From the NCBI RefSeq assembly GCF_029222925.1, contig NZ_JARHUI010000001.1, positions 186,986 to 250,985 on the forward strand: a stretch of 64,000 bases of DNA, in the 5' to 3' direction. Position 1 is the stretch's first letter; every line of letters starts with the position of its first letter. The position numbers and the translations under genes are program-made. Positions 24,511-32,821 of this stretch are shown here, one piece after another. This DNA is from Algoriphagus sp. CAU 1675 (lineage in GTDB: Bacteria > Bacteroidota > Bacteroidia > Cytophagales > Cyclobacteriaceae). The notes under the pieces were generated by a model. The model was not told where the DNA came from. It did no database searches and saw nothing but the letters and a program-made list of their open reading frames with translations.

Positions 24511-26177
24511 AACAGATATTAAAAACATATTTCCAAATACTTGCAATAATCATTTTACTGAGTGCTTGTGCAAAACAAAGTACACCAACAGGAGGGCCTA
24601 GAGATGAAGATCCTCCAATTGTTTTGGAAATGCTTCCAAAAGACCAAAGCCTGAATACAAAACCGGAAAAAATAGTTTTGACTTTTGATGAATTTATCAA
24701 GCTGGATAATCCCAATAAAAACATCATCATCACCCCTAGAATCAACAAAGACGAAATAGAAATTCTTGCTTTAAAGAATACAGTTACAATAGAACTAAAC
24801 CAGGAATTAGAAGAAAACACGACTTATGTATTTAACTTTCAGAAATCCATTCAGGACCTCTCGGAAGCAAATCCTGCAGAAAACCTAAAATTGGTTTTCT
24901 CAACAGGTAATACTATTGATAGCATTCAGTTTTCTGGAAAAGTCAATTTTTACTTTCCAGCAGCAAAAGAGGAATACAAAGACATCTTGATAGGATTATA
25001 TCCAGTTGGAGACACCACAGATCTTTTCACATCCCAGCCATATTATTTAAGCCAAGTAGATACTTCGGGAAATTTCACTATACAGAATATCAAAAACGGA
25101 ACCTATAGAGCCTATGCCTGGAAAGACAACAACAATAGCTTAAAGGCTGAATTCAAATCCGAAGCCTATGATTTTTTTACAGATACGCTCGATCTAAACC
25201 AAAATGTAGAAGGAGGTATTTTTAACTTATCAGTTGCAGATTTAACACCCATACGTTTATTGAGATCAGCTAGTTCAGGTAAAAATTATGATATCATACT
25301 CAATAAAGATCCTATTGAAATCAACTTGGAAAATGAAGAGATAGGTAAAAGCCTTTTTTATACTTACCAGGACAAAAGAATCAAAATTTATCCAACAGAA
25401 GCAAAGACGGATAGCCTTCCTCTAAAAATTGTTCTGCAAGATTCAATCGGATCAAAAATCGACACATTGCTTTGGGCAAAATTTCCAGATAGTGATCGAA
25501 GACCTGAAACCTTGACACTTACCGCCAATTCAGGAAAGAGCTTCATTGATACCCTTAAAGCTGAATTAAGCTTCAACAAACCCATTCTTAAAATCAATAC
25601 GGACTCACTATACATCAAAATTGATTCAGCGAACAGTATCCGAATAACAAAAGAAATGATGAGGTATAGGGATTCGCTGAGAAGAGACAAATTACTTCTA
25701 AACATACCAGTTGAAGATTCTATAGCAATGGAAATTTTTACCATTACAGCAGCTGACTCAACCTTCATGGATATAGAAGATCAATACAATGAAAAAGCAT
25801 TGACTGCCAATTACAGAAGATTAAAAAAAGAAACATTAGCGGATTTATTGGCGGGAATCATCCAAGAAGCTCAGGCTCCATTTATTATCCAATTACTAGA
25901 CCAGAAGGCAGAGATAAGAGCCGAAAAATACGTCAATGAAAACAGGTTCAAATTTGAGCGTTTAGAAGCTGGAACTTATCGAATCAGAATCATAGAAGAC
26001 AGCAATTCAAATCTTAGATGGGATCCATCCAATTTCACAGAAAACAGACTGGCAGAAAGAGTTTTTTATTACGTAAATCCAGAAAGCACCAGCAAAGATA
26101 TTGTGATCAGAGGTGGTTGGTCATTGGAAGATCTATTGATTATACCAACAAAAAAGACTGGAATACATCAAAAATGA
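24507..26177 (+). CDS. Ig-like (SbsA/Big_5 type) surface lipoprotein
   Basis: A 556-residue lipoprotein. The signal peptide ends in the lipobox I-L-L-S-A-C with C21, followed by P-T-G-G-P-R-D-E-D-P-P, a line shared by a Bacteroidota lipoprotein family. Residues about 35-130 form an Ig-like domain (F-D-E-F-I-K-L ... Y-V-F-N-F), then a carboxypeptidase-regulatory-like segment (F-T-I-Q-N-I-K-N-G-T-Y-R-A-Y). A related pattern recurs near the end (F-E-R-L-E-A-G-T-Y-R-I-R). The start is GTG, overlapping the stop of the upstream gene by 4 bases. It is probably an outer-membrane or surface-facing structural protein with no catalytic site. The gene reads directly into the candidate origin. Confidence 0.8.
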   Translation: MKQILKTYFQILAIIILLSACAKQSTPTGGPRDEDPPIVLEMLPKDQSLNTKPEKIVLTFDEFIKLDNPNKNIIITPRINKDEIEILALKNTVTIELNQELEENTTYVFNFQKSIQDLSEANPAENLKLVFSTGNTIDSIQFSGKVNFYFPAAKEEYKDILIGLYPVGDTTDLFTSQPYYLSQVDTSGNFTIQNIKNGTYRAYAWKDNNNSLKAEFKSEAYDFFTDTLDLNQNVEGGIFNLSVADLTPIRLLRSASSGKNYDIILNKDPIEINLENEEIGKSLFYTYQDKRIKIYPTEAKTDSLPLKIVLQDSIGSKIDTLLWAKFPDSDRRPETLTLTANSGKSFIDTLKAELSFNKPILKINTDSLYIKIDSANSIRITKEMMRYRDSLRRDKLLLNIPVEDSIAMEIFTITAADSTFMDIEDQYNEKALTANYRRLKKETLADLLAGIIQEAQAPFIIQLLDQKAEIRAEKYVNENRFKFERLEAGTYRIRIIEDSNSNLRWDPSNFTENRLAERVFYYVNPESTSKDIVIRGGWSLEDLLIIPTKKTGIHQK

Positions 26178-26644
26178 GGTAGTGGATAACCTAGCAATTC
26201 ACGGTGGATAAGAGTTAAAATCCATGGTATAAAACCGAGCTTTTCCACTGAGACCATTGCCTCCAATACCAATCTCAAAATTAATGGGTAAAAGTCCATC
26301 TTTATACACAGTTCTTTATCAGGATTTCCACATTGAATTTACAAACAAAAAAGACTCAAGAATTAATCCACAAAAAGAATAGATTTTTAATAAAAACCTG
26401 TTATTCAATTAATTGCAATTTGATAAGCTGGGGATAAGTAGTAGATAAATACTGTAAAGATTTGAAAAAATTGTGGCTAAATCAGTTTACCCATTTTATC
26501 AACAAATCCACAGCCTTAATAACCTTAATAGATTTTTTTTAAAAATTAAACTAATAAGATTATAAGCATGTGGATGATGTGAATAAGTGAAATTCTTTGA
26601 GCTCTTTTTTCCTTATATTGGGTTAACAACCGAACAAACCCAAA
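26178..26644. other. candidate chromosomal replication origin (oriC)
   Basis: A 467-base gene-free gap. Nine 9-mers each differ from the DnaA box TTATCCACA by exactly one base: plus strand at 26302-26310 (TTATACACA), 26364-26372 and 26496-26504; minus strand at 26181-26189, 26203-26211, 26429-26437, 26472-26480, 26569-26577 and 26578-26586 (TTATTCACA). The last two abut. Beside them, 26521-26560 has only 5 G/C in 40 bases and could be the unwinding element. The number expected by chance at equal base frequencies is about 0.1. No DnaA-trio periodicity was clear. The parS sites lie 4.5 kb to the left. dnaA is not in the window. Confidence 0.7.
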
Positions 26645-28393
26645 ATGAAGCTGACCCGCCTTTTCGACCTGATTCCTTATCAGATTTATCAATTTGATAA
26701 AGAAATCGCACTCGCGAGAAAAGAAAATCAAGAGTGGAAAACCTATTCCTCAAGAGATGTAAAAGAAATTATTGATAACCTGAGTTTGGGTCTATTAGAA
26801 TCAGGGATTTCTAGGGATGATAAAGTGGCCATTATTTCTGAAAATCGTCCCGAATGGAATTTTATTGATTTGGCACTACAGCAAATAGGTGCGATTTCTG
26901 TTCCAATGTACCCAACCATTACCAGCGAGGACTATGCCTATATTTTTGAACATGCTGAGGTAAAAATGATTTTTGTGGGTGATTCTGTCATTTACGAAAA
27001 AGCCGCTGATGTAGCTGGGGATAGAAAAATCTATGCTTTTGATGAATTGCCTGGAGTAGAACATTGGACAGAGCTAATAGAAAAAGGAATAGGTGGAGAT
27101 TTGAAGTCCTTGGATGATGCCAAAAAGCAGATCCAACCAGAGGATTTGTTTACCATTATCTACACCTCCGGTACCACTGGAAGACCAAAGGGAGTTATGC
27201 TTAGTCACCACAATGTACTCTCCAATTTGCTGTCTGTTTCCTACATCATGAGCCCTCCTCATGGAACATCCAAAGTTTTAAGCTTCCTTCCTCTTTGCCA
27301 TATTTTTGAGCGAACGGCTTCCTTTGCCTTCATGTATCTAGGATATTCTATTTACTATGCTGAGAGTTTGGAGAAAATCGGAGAAAATATCAAGGAAGTC
27401 CAGCCCCATTTATTTAATACTGTCCCCAGATTACTCGAGAAGGTATATGATAAAATTGTGGCAAAAGGATATGAACTTCGAGGAGTCAAGAAACAACTCT
27501 TTTTCTGGGCTTTAAAACTCGGATTGAAATATGATCCAGGACAACCTATGGGTCGTTGGTATGATTTTCAACTGAATCTTGCCAATAAATTGATTTTCTC
27601 GAAATGGAGAGAAGCCCTGGGTGGTAATATCATGCAAATCAATTCTGGAGCCTCTGCACTTCAACCAAGATTGGCGAGAGTGTTCTGGGCGGCTGGCATA
27701 AGAGTTTGTGAAGGATATGGTTTGACAGAAACATCCCCAGTGGTTACAGCCTCTTTGAGTACAAAGGAAGAAATTAGGATTGGTTGGGTCGGAAAGATTG
27801 TAAAAGATGTACAAGTAAGGATTGCAGATGATGGGGAGATTTTGGTCAAGGGACCCAATGTGATGCAAGGTTATTACAAACAGCCGGACCTAACGGCTGA
27901 GGTACTTAAAAATGGATGGTTCCATACAGGAGATATTGGTGAGTTGGATGGGGATTTTCTTCGAATTACTGATAGGAAAAAGGAGATGTTTAAAACCTCA
28001 GGAGGAAAGTATATTGCACCTCAAGTGATGGAAAACAAGTTCAAAGAATCTCCTTTAATTGAACAACTGATTGTGGTGGGTGAAGGGAAAAATTATCCGG
28101 CAGCATTAATCGTCCCAAGTTTTGAAGGGCTGAGAGAATATTGTAAGCGGAAGGATATCCCTTATACCAGCGACGGGGAAATGATTCAAAACCATGAGGT
28201 ATTAGAAAAATACGGGAAAGAAATCCAAAAGCTTAATAAGTATTTTGGCAAATGGGAACAGATCAAACGCTTCAAGCTCCTTCCTCAAATTTGGGGAATT
28301 GAAAGTGGAGAGCTAACTCCTACCATGAAACTCAAGAGGAAATTTATCCATCAAAAGTACGCTCAAGAGATTGAGGATATTTATAAGCTATAA
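26645..28393 (+). CDS. long-chain fatty-acid-CoA ligase (AMP-binding)
   Basis: Activates fatty acids to acyl-CoA through an acyl-AMP intermediate, 582 residues, at the inner face of the membrane. The P-loop-like motif is Y-T-S-G-T-T-G-R-P-K-G (about 174-184). Further adenylation motifs are Y-G-L-T-E-T-S-P, W-F-H-T-G-D-I-G-E and D-R-K-K-E-M-F-K-T-S-G-G-K-Y, the last containing the C-terminal hinge. It resembles the FadD15/ACSL-like branch. It lies directly right of the candidate origin and upstream of the MarR-controlled beta-oxidation genes, which fits supply of acyl-CoA to that pathway. A terminator follows, so it is a separate transcript. Confidence 0.92.
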   Translation: MKLTRLFDLIPYQIYQFDKEIALARKENQEWKTYSSRDVKEIIDNLSLGLLESGISRDDKVAIISENRPEWNFIDLALQQIGAISVPMYPTITSEDYAYIFEHAEVKMIFVGDSVIYEKAADVAGDRKIYAFDELPGVEHWTELIEKGIGGDLKSLDDAKKQIQPEDLFTIIYTSGTTGRPKGVMLSHHNVLSNLLSVSYIMSPPHGTSKVLSFLPLCHIFERTASFAFMYLGYSIYYAESLEKIGENIKEVQPHLFNTVPRLLEKVYDKIVAKGYELRGVKKQLFFWALKLGLKYDPGQPMGRWYDFQLNLANKLIFSKWREALGGNIMQINSGASALQPRLARVFWAAGIRVCEGYGLTETSPVVTASLSTKEEIRIGWVGKIVKDVQVRIADDGEILVKGPNVMQGYYKQPDLTAEVLKNGWFHTGDIGELDGDFLRITDRKKEMFKTSGGKYIAPQVMENKFKESPLIEQLIVVGEGKNYPAALIVPSFEGLREYCKRKDIPYTSDGEMIQNHEVLEKYGKEIQKLNKYFGKWEQIKRFKLLPQIWGIESGELTPTMKLKRKFIHQKYAQEIEDIYKL

Positions 28394-28418
28394 ATTCAAA
28401 TTTTGATATGAATCAAAT

Positions 28419-28449
28419 ACGGGCTCTTTTCCAAAAAAGCCCGTTTTTT
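28419..28449 (+). terminator. intrinsic terminator after the acyl-CoA ligase gene
   Basis: A 7-bp stem (ACGGGCT at 28419-28425 with AGCCCGT at 28438-28444), extendable by T-A pairs in the loop, then a T-run. Confidence 0.8.
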
Positions 28450-28544
28450 ATTCTTCCAAAACATTCTTTCGGAATTAAGACGTTTTTTATATTTTTTTCT
28501 GTTTTACACCGAAAATTATTATTTTTTAGAATTATATTTTAAAA

Positions 28545-28615
28545 ATTAGAATTTCAATTCTAATAAATTTGTGATGCATGCATAACTTTTTATAAAATTT
28601 AGTATGCATGCATAC
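28545..28615. promoter_or_regulatory. three palindromes upstream of the MarR gene
   Basis: ATTAGAATT (28545-28553) and AATTCTAAT (28556-28564) form a perfect inverted repeat. Next come two near-identical palindromic sites, ATGCATGCAT (28574-28583) and GTATGCATGCATAC (28602-28615), whose centres are 30 bases apart, or about three helical turns. TAAATTTG (28564-28571) matches the Bacteroidota -7 element TAnnTTTG just before the first ATGCATGCAT. This layout suggests an autoregulatory operator for the MarR protein. Confidence 0.5.
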
Positions 28616-28664
28616 ATTTATTTACTTAAATTAGGTCACGCTTTTTCCTAGCAAAGCGAGGCTT

Positions 28665-29126
28665 ATGAAGAGAGAAGAGACGGTAGATTACCATATTAAA
28701 AGTGCTTGGCATGCAATTTCCCGGATGTATAACCAACAAGCTGCTGAGGAAGGATTCACCACGGCTATAGGTTTTGTGCTGATCAATATTAATTCCAAGG
28801 AAGGGACTCCTGCTACCAAAATCGCACCTCTGATAGGTTTGGAAACACGTAGCCTCACCCGCATGCTAAAAACGATGGAGGAAAAAGGCTTGATCTATAA
28901 AAAGCCCGATTCAGTAGACAAGCGTTCTGTGAGAATCTTTTTGACAGAGGAGGGAAAGAGAAAAAAAGACATTTCGGTTCAAACCATCATGGATTTCAAT
29001 AACAAGGTCCGGGAGGTAGTGGATGAGGAATCATTAACCACTTTCTTTTCTGTTTTTGAAAAGATCCACCTAGTGATAGACCAAATCAACGAATCAGAAA
29101 TCAACAAGCCCATATTTGAATTATAA
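28665..29126 (+). CDS. MarR-family transcriptional regulator
   Basis: A 153-residue dimeric winged-helix regulator. The DNA-binding part (about 45-110) has T-P-A-T-K-I-A-P-L-I-G-L-E as the first helix-turn-helix line and T-R-S-L-T-R-M-L-K-T-M-E-E-K-G-L as the recognition helix. The wing is K-P-D-S-V-D-K-R-S-V-R-I-F-L-T-E-E-G, the D-x-R-S motif of MarR proteins. It lies 45 bases upstream of fadN, so it most likely senses an acyl-CoA or fatty acid and controls the fad genes. Candidate operators lie upstream. The ligand is unproven. Confidence 0.88.
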   Translation: MKREETVDYHIKSAWHAISRMYNQQAAEEGFTTAIGFVLININSKEGTPATKIAPLIGLETRSLTRMLKTMEEKGLIYKKPDSVDKRSVRIFLTEEGKRKKDISVQTIMDFNNKVREVVDEESLTTFFSVFEKIHLVIDQINESEINKPIFEL

Positions 29127-29135
29127 ACCTGAAAA

Positions 29136-29150
29136 ATCCGCTTCGCGGAT
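29136..29150. repeat. short hairpin between the MarR gene and fadN
   Basis: ATCCGC (29136-29141) and GCGGAT (29145-29150) form a perfect 6-bp stem with a TTC loop. No T-run follows, so it is not a standard terminator. It could stabilise or separate the two messages. Confidence 0.45.
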
Positions 29151-29171
29151 AACTACCAAAAACCCAAAAAA

Positions 29172-31577
29172 ATGAACAAAACCATTAAAAAAGTAGCCGT
29201 ATTAGGTTCTGGTGTAATGGGATCCAGGATTGCCTGTCACTTTGCGAATATCGGCGTTCAGGTACTTTTACTGGATATTGTCCCTTTCGAACTCACAGAT
29301 CAGGAGCAAAAGAAAGGATTGACCAAAGAACATCCAGCGGTACGCAACAGAATCGTGGAGTATGCTTTACAAAGTACTCTCAAGGCTAATCCATCACCAA
29401 TCTATGATAAGGCCTTCGCATCCCGGATCACTACGGGAAATTTTGATGATGATCTTTCCAAAATCAAGGATGTTGATTGGATCATTGAAGTGGTGGTAGA
29501 AAGACTGGAAATTAAGCAGCAGCTTTTTGAAAAAGTAGAGAAGTTCCGAAAACCTGGAACTTTGATTACATCCAACACTTCAGGAATTCCCATGCATATG
29601 ATGTGTGAAGGAAGAAGTGAGGATTTTCAGGAAAACTTCGCTGGAACACACTTTTTCAACCCGCCTCGTTATTTGAGACTTCTGGAGATCATCCCTGGTC
29701 CTAAGACCAAACCAGAGTTGGTGGATTTCCTGATGGACTATGGAGATAGATTCCTTGGAAAAGAAACTGTTCACTGTAAAGATACTCCTGCATTTATTGC
29801 CAATAGGATTGGGGTGTATGCGATTATTTCAGCCATGCATACCATTGAGAAAATGGGCTTTGGAGTATCCGAAGTAGATAAACTTACAGGGCCGGTAATT
29901 GGTCGCGCCAAATCAGCCACGTTCCGTACCATGGATGTCGTAGGATTGGATACTACTGTCAATGTGGCTAACAACCTTTACAAAGCGCTCCCTCAAGATG
30001 AATCAAGGGAGAAATTCAAGCTTCCAAAAATTGTGGAAGTGCTTTATAACAATAAGTGGTTTGGTGACAAAACAGGTCAGGGCTATTTCAAAATGATCCG
30101 TCATAAGGATGGCAGAAAAGAACTGAAAGAACTCGATTTCACCACATTTGAATATAAGGATGTCGAAAAGCCAAAGTTCAAAGCCTTGGAGGCTTCCAAA
30201 GAGATTGAGGACCTCAAAAAGAGGATCAAGTTTCTAGTAAACTTTGAAGACAGAGCAGGAGAATTCTATAGAGCTTCTTTTTATGATTTGTTTAAATATT
30301 GCTCCAATAGGATTCCTGAGATTTCAGACGAGCTGTATAGAATAGACCAAGCGGTATGTGCCGGCTTTGGTTGGGAATTGGGCCCTTTTGAAACCTGGGA
30401 TATACTGGGAGTGAGAGAAACTCTGGAAAAAATGGAAGCGGCTGGAGAAAAAGCTGCAGACTGGATTCATGAAATGCTTGCTGCCGGACACGAGACTTTT
30501 TATAAGGTTGAAGAAGGCAAGAAACTTTATTATGACATCTCATCTAAATCCTATCAGGAAATTCCTGGTATAGGGGATTTCATCATTCTGGACACTTTGA
30601 AATCTGCCGGAAAAAAAATCTGGGGGAATTCCGGAGCTACTGTGTATGACATGGGAGATGAGGTCATTGGTTTGGAATTCCATACCAAGATGAATTCCAT
30701 GGGTGCAGAGGTTATTGAGGGTATCAACACAGCAATTGGAATTGCCGAAAAGTCCTACAAAGGTCTAGTGATCGGAAATGAAGGAGGAAATTTCTCCGCC
30801 GGAGCCAACCTGGCCATGCTTTTCATGTTTGCGGGAGATCAGGACTTTGATGAGATCAATCTTATGATTGCCCAGTTCCAAAATACCATGATGCGAGCTC
30901 GCTACTCTTCAATCCCAGTAGTAGTGGCTCCTCACAACATGGCTTTGGGAGGAGGCTGTGAACTTTCTCTTCATTCGGATCATATTCAGGCCCATGCAGA
31001 ATTATACATGGGATTGGTAGAAGTCGGAGTAGGATTGATCCCTGCAGGAGGCGGTACCAAGGAAATGACCCTTCGTTTTTCGGACAGGGGAATTGACGGG
31101 GATGTGGAATTAAATCAACTACAGGAGTATTTCATGAACATTGCTACTGCCAAGGTTTCGACCTCTGCAGCTGAGGCAAAAGCTTTGGGTTACTTGAGAA
31201 AAAGCGATGGAATAACTCTGAACAGAAAACGTCAGTTAGCAGAAGCTAAGTCAAAGGTTATTTCCCTCTTTGATGCCGGATATACCCAACCTATTCAGAG
31301 AAATGATATCAAGGTATTAGGTAAATCTTCCCTCGCTTTGTTTGAAGCTGGAATTACTGGAATGCGATATGGGGCCTACATTTCAGAGCATGATGCCAAA
31401 ATTGCCAGAAAACTAGCCTGGGTAATGTCAGGAGGAGATTTTTCCTCACCGACAGAGGTCTCTGAACAATATTTACTGGATCTTGAGCGTGAAGCTTTTT
31501 TGAGTTTGACCGGTGAACAAAAGACCCTGGAACGAATCCACAGCATTTTGTTCAAAGGAAAACCCTTGAGAAACTAA
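29172..31577 (+). CDS. fadN: 3-hydroxyacyl-CoA dehydrogenase / enoyl-CoA hydratase fusion (FadN-type)
   Basis: A bifunctional beta-oxidation enzyme of 801 residues that hydrates enoyl-CoA and oxidises the 3-hydroxyacyl-CoA with NAD. The NAD loop is V-L-G-S-G-V-M-G-S-R (about 10-19), followed by the dehydrogenase domains with G-T-H-F-F-N-P (catalytic His). The C-terminal hydratase/isomerase domain (about 495-690) has G-N-E-G-G-N-F-S-A-G-A-N-L and A-L-G-G-G-C-E-L. The dehydrogenase-first order is that of Bacillus subtilis FadN, opposite to E. coli FadB. The order fadN-fadA-fadE also matches that operon. A thiolase gene follows after 25 bases. Confidence 0.94.
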   Translation: MNKTIKKVAVLGSGVMGSRIACHFANIGVQVLLLDIVPFELTDQEQKKGLTKEHPAVRNRIVEYALQSTLKANPSPIYDKAFASRITTGNFDDDLSKIKDVDWIIEVVVERLEIKQQLFEKVEKFRKPGTLITSNTSGIPMHMMCEGRSEDFQENFAGTHFFNPPRYLRLLEIIPGPKTKPELVDFLMDYGDRFLGKETVHCKDTPAFIANRIGVYAIISAMHTIEKMGFGVSEVDKLTGPVIGRAKSATFRTMDVVGLDTTVNVANNLYKALPQDESREKFKLPKIVEVLYNNKWFGDKTGQGYFKMIRHKDGRKELKELDFTTFEYKDVEKPKFKALEASKEIEDLKKRIKFLVNFEDRAGEFYRASFYDLFKYCSNRIPEISDELYRIDQAVCAGFGWELGPFETWDILGVRETLEKMEAAGEKAADWIHEMLAAGHETFYKVEEGKKLYYDISSKSYQEIPGIGDFIILDTLKSAGKKIWGNSGATVYDMGDEVIGLEFHTKMNSMGAEVIEGINTAIGIAEKSYKGLVIGNEGGNFSAGANLAMLFMFAGDQDFDEINLMIAQFQNTMMRARYSSIPVVVAPHNMALGGGCELSLHSDHIQAHAELYMGLVEVGVGLIPAGGGTKEMTLRFSDRGIDGDVELNQLQEYFMNIATAKVSTSAAEAKALGYLRKSDGITLNRKRQLAEAKSKVISLFDAGYTQPIQRNDIKVLGKSSLALFEAGITGMRYGAYISEHDAKIARKLAWVMSGGDFSSPTEVSEQYLLDLEREAFLSLTGEQKTLERIHSILFKGKPLRN

Positions 31578-31602
31578 TTTCAGAATCAATAAATAGACAT
31601 AA

Positions 31603-32778
31603 ATGGAAGCTTATATAATTAATGGATATAGATCGGCAGTAGGCAAAGCCAAAAAAGGTGGATTTCGATTTTACCGGCCCGATGATTTGGCCGCTGATGT
31701 CATTAAACATTTGATTGCAAATACCCCTGGTTTGGAGCCAAAATTGGTGGATGACCTAATTGTTGGAAATGCGGTGCCAGAAGCTGAACAAGGAATGCAG
31801 ATGGGCAGAATGATTTCCTTATTGGCTTTGGGAATTGACAACCCCGGTTTTGTGATGAACCGATATTGTGGATCCGGACTGGAAGCAATTGCACTGGCTG
31901 TTGGCAAAATCAAAGCCGGGATGGCTGATTGTATTATAGCCGGTGGTACAGAATCTATGTCTTTGGTTCCTATGATGGGATACAAGACTGCATTGAATTG
32001 GAAAATTGCATCCCAAACGCCATCCTATTACCTCAGTATGGGATTGACTGCGGAGGAATTGGCCAATGATTACCAAATCACCCGGGAAGAAGCAGATGCT
32101 TTTTCCGTTAGGTCCCATGAAAGAGCACTTGCCGCAATCGCCGAAGGGAAATTCAAGGACGAAATCGTTCCAGTTGAGGTAGAGGAAACCTATCTGGATG
32201 AAAGCGGAAAGAAAAAAACCAGAAAGTTCGTGGTGGATACAGACGAAGGTCCAAGACCTGGAACTTCAATGGAGGGATTGGCTGCCTTGAAACCAGCTTT
32301 TAAAAACGGGGGACAAGTAACGGCTGGAAATTCCTCCCAAACATCGGATGGTGCATCCTTCGTGGTCGTAATGTCAGAAAGGTTGATGAAATCGCTCAAT
32401 CTAGAACCCATCGCGCGCATGATGTCTTATTCAGTAGCCGGCGTGGATCCCAGAATTATGGGAATAGGCCCTAAAGAAGCAGTACCAAAGGCACTTAAGC
32501 AGGCGGGGCTTACCCTAAAAGATATTGAGTTAATCGAATTGAACGAGGCTTTTGCGGCTCAAGCATTGGCAGTAATTAAATCATTGGATTTCAATGAAGA
32601 CATTGTCAATGTCAATGGTGGGGCCGTGGCTTTGGGTCACCCGCTGGGTTGTACAGGGGCCAAGCTTTCCGTACAGCTTTTCAATGAACTGAGAAGAAGA
32701 AATCAAAAGTATGGAATGGTGACAGCATGCGTAGGGGGAGGTCAGGGTGTAGCTGGCATTTATGAGTTATTGAAATAG
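31603..32778 (+). CDS. fadA: acetyl-CoA acyltransferase (3-ketoacyl-CoA thiolase)
   Basis: Cleaves 3-ketoacyl-CoA with CoA to acetyl-CoA and a shortened acyl-CoA, 391 residues. The nucleophile is C89 in [10 protein letters not shown]. The other active-site parts are G-H-P-L-G-C-T-G-A (about 346-354) and the proton-donor Cys in [11 protein letters not shown] (about residue 376). N-E-A-F-A-A-Q-A is typical. It sits between fadN and fadE with short gaps, in the same transcript. Its place in a fad operon favours the degradative role over biosynthetic acetoacetyl-CoA formation. Confidence 0.95.
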   Translation: MEAYIINGYRSAVGKAKKGGFRFYRPDDLAADVIKHLIANTPGLEPKLVDDLIVGNAVPEAEQGMQMGRMISLLALGIDNPGFVMNRYCGSGLEAIALAVGKIKAGMADCIIAGGTESMSLVPMMGYKTALNWKIASQTPSYYLSMGLTAEELANDYQITREEADAFSVRSHERALAAIAEGKFKDEIVPVEVEETYLDESGKKKTRKFVVDTDEGPRPGTSMEGLAALKPAFKNGGQVTAGNSSQTSDGASFVVVMSERLMKSLNLEPIARMMSYSVAGVDPRIMGIGPKEAVPKALKQAGLTLKDIELIELNEAFAAQALAVIKSLDFNEDIVNVNGGAVALGHPLGCTGAKLSVQLFNELRRRNQKYGMVTACVGGGQGVAGIYELLK

Positions 32779-32821
32779 GGAAGATTCCCAAAACAAATTG
32801 GAAAACGATAAACCTTAAACT

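Noticed and set aside
26178..26644. The gap as a degraded gene
   Set aside because: No frame of useful length or family resemblance is present in either strand; stop codons are frequent and the composition is very AT-rich.
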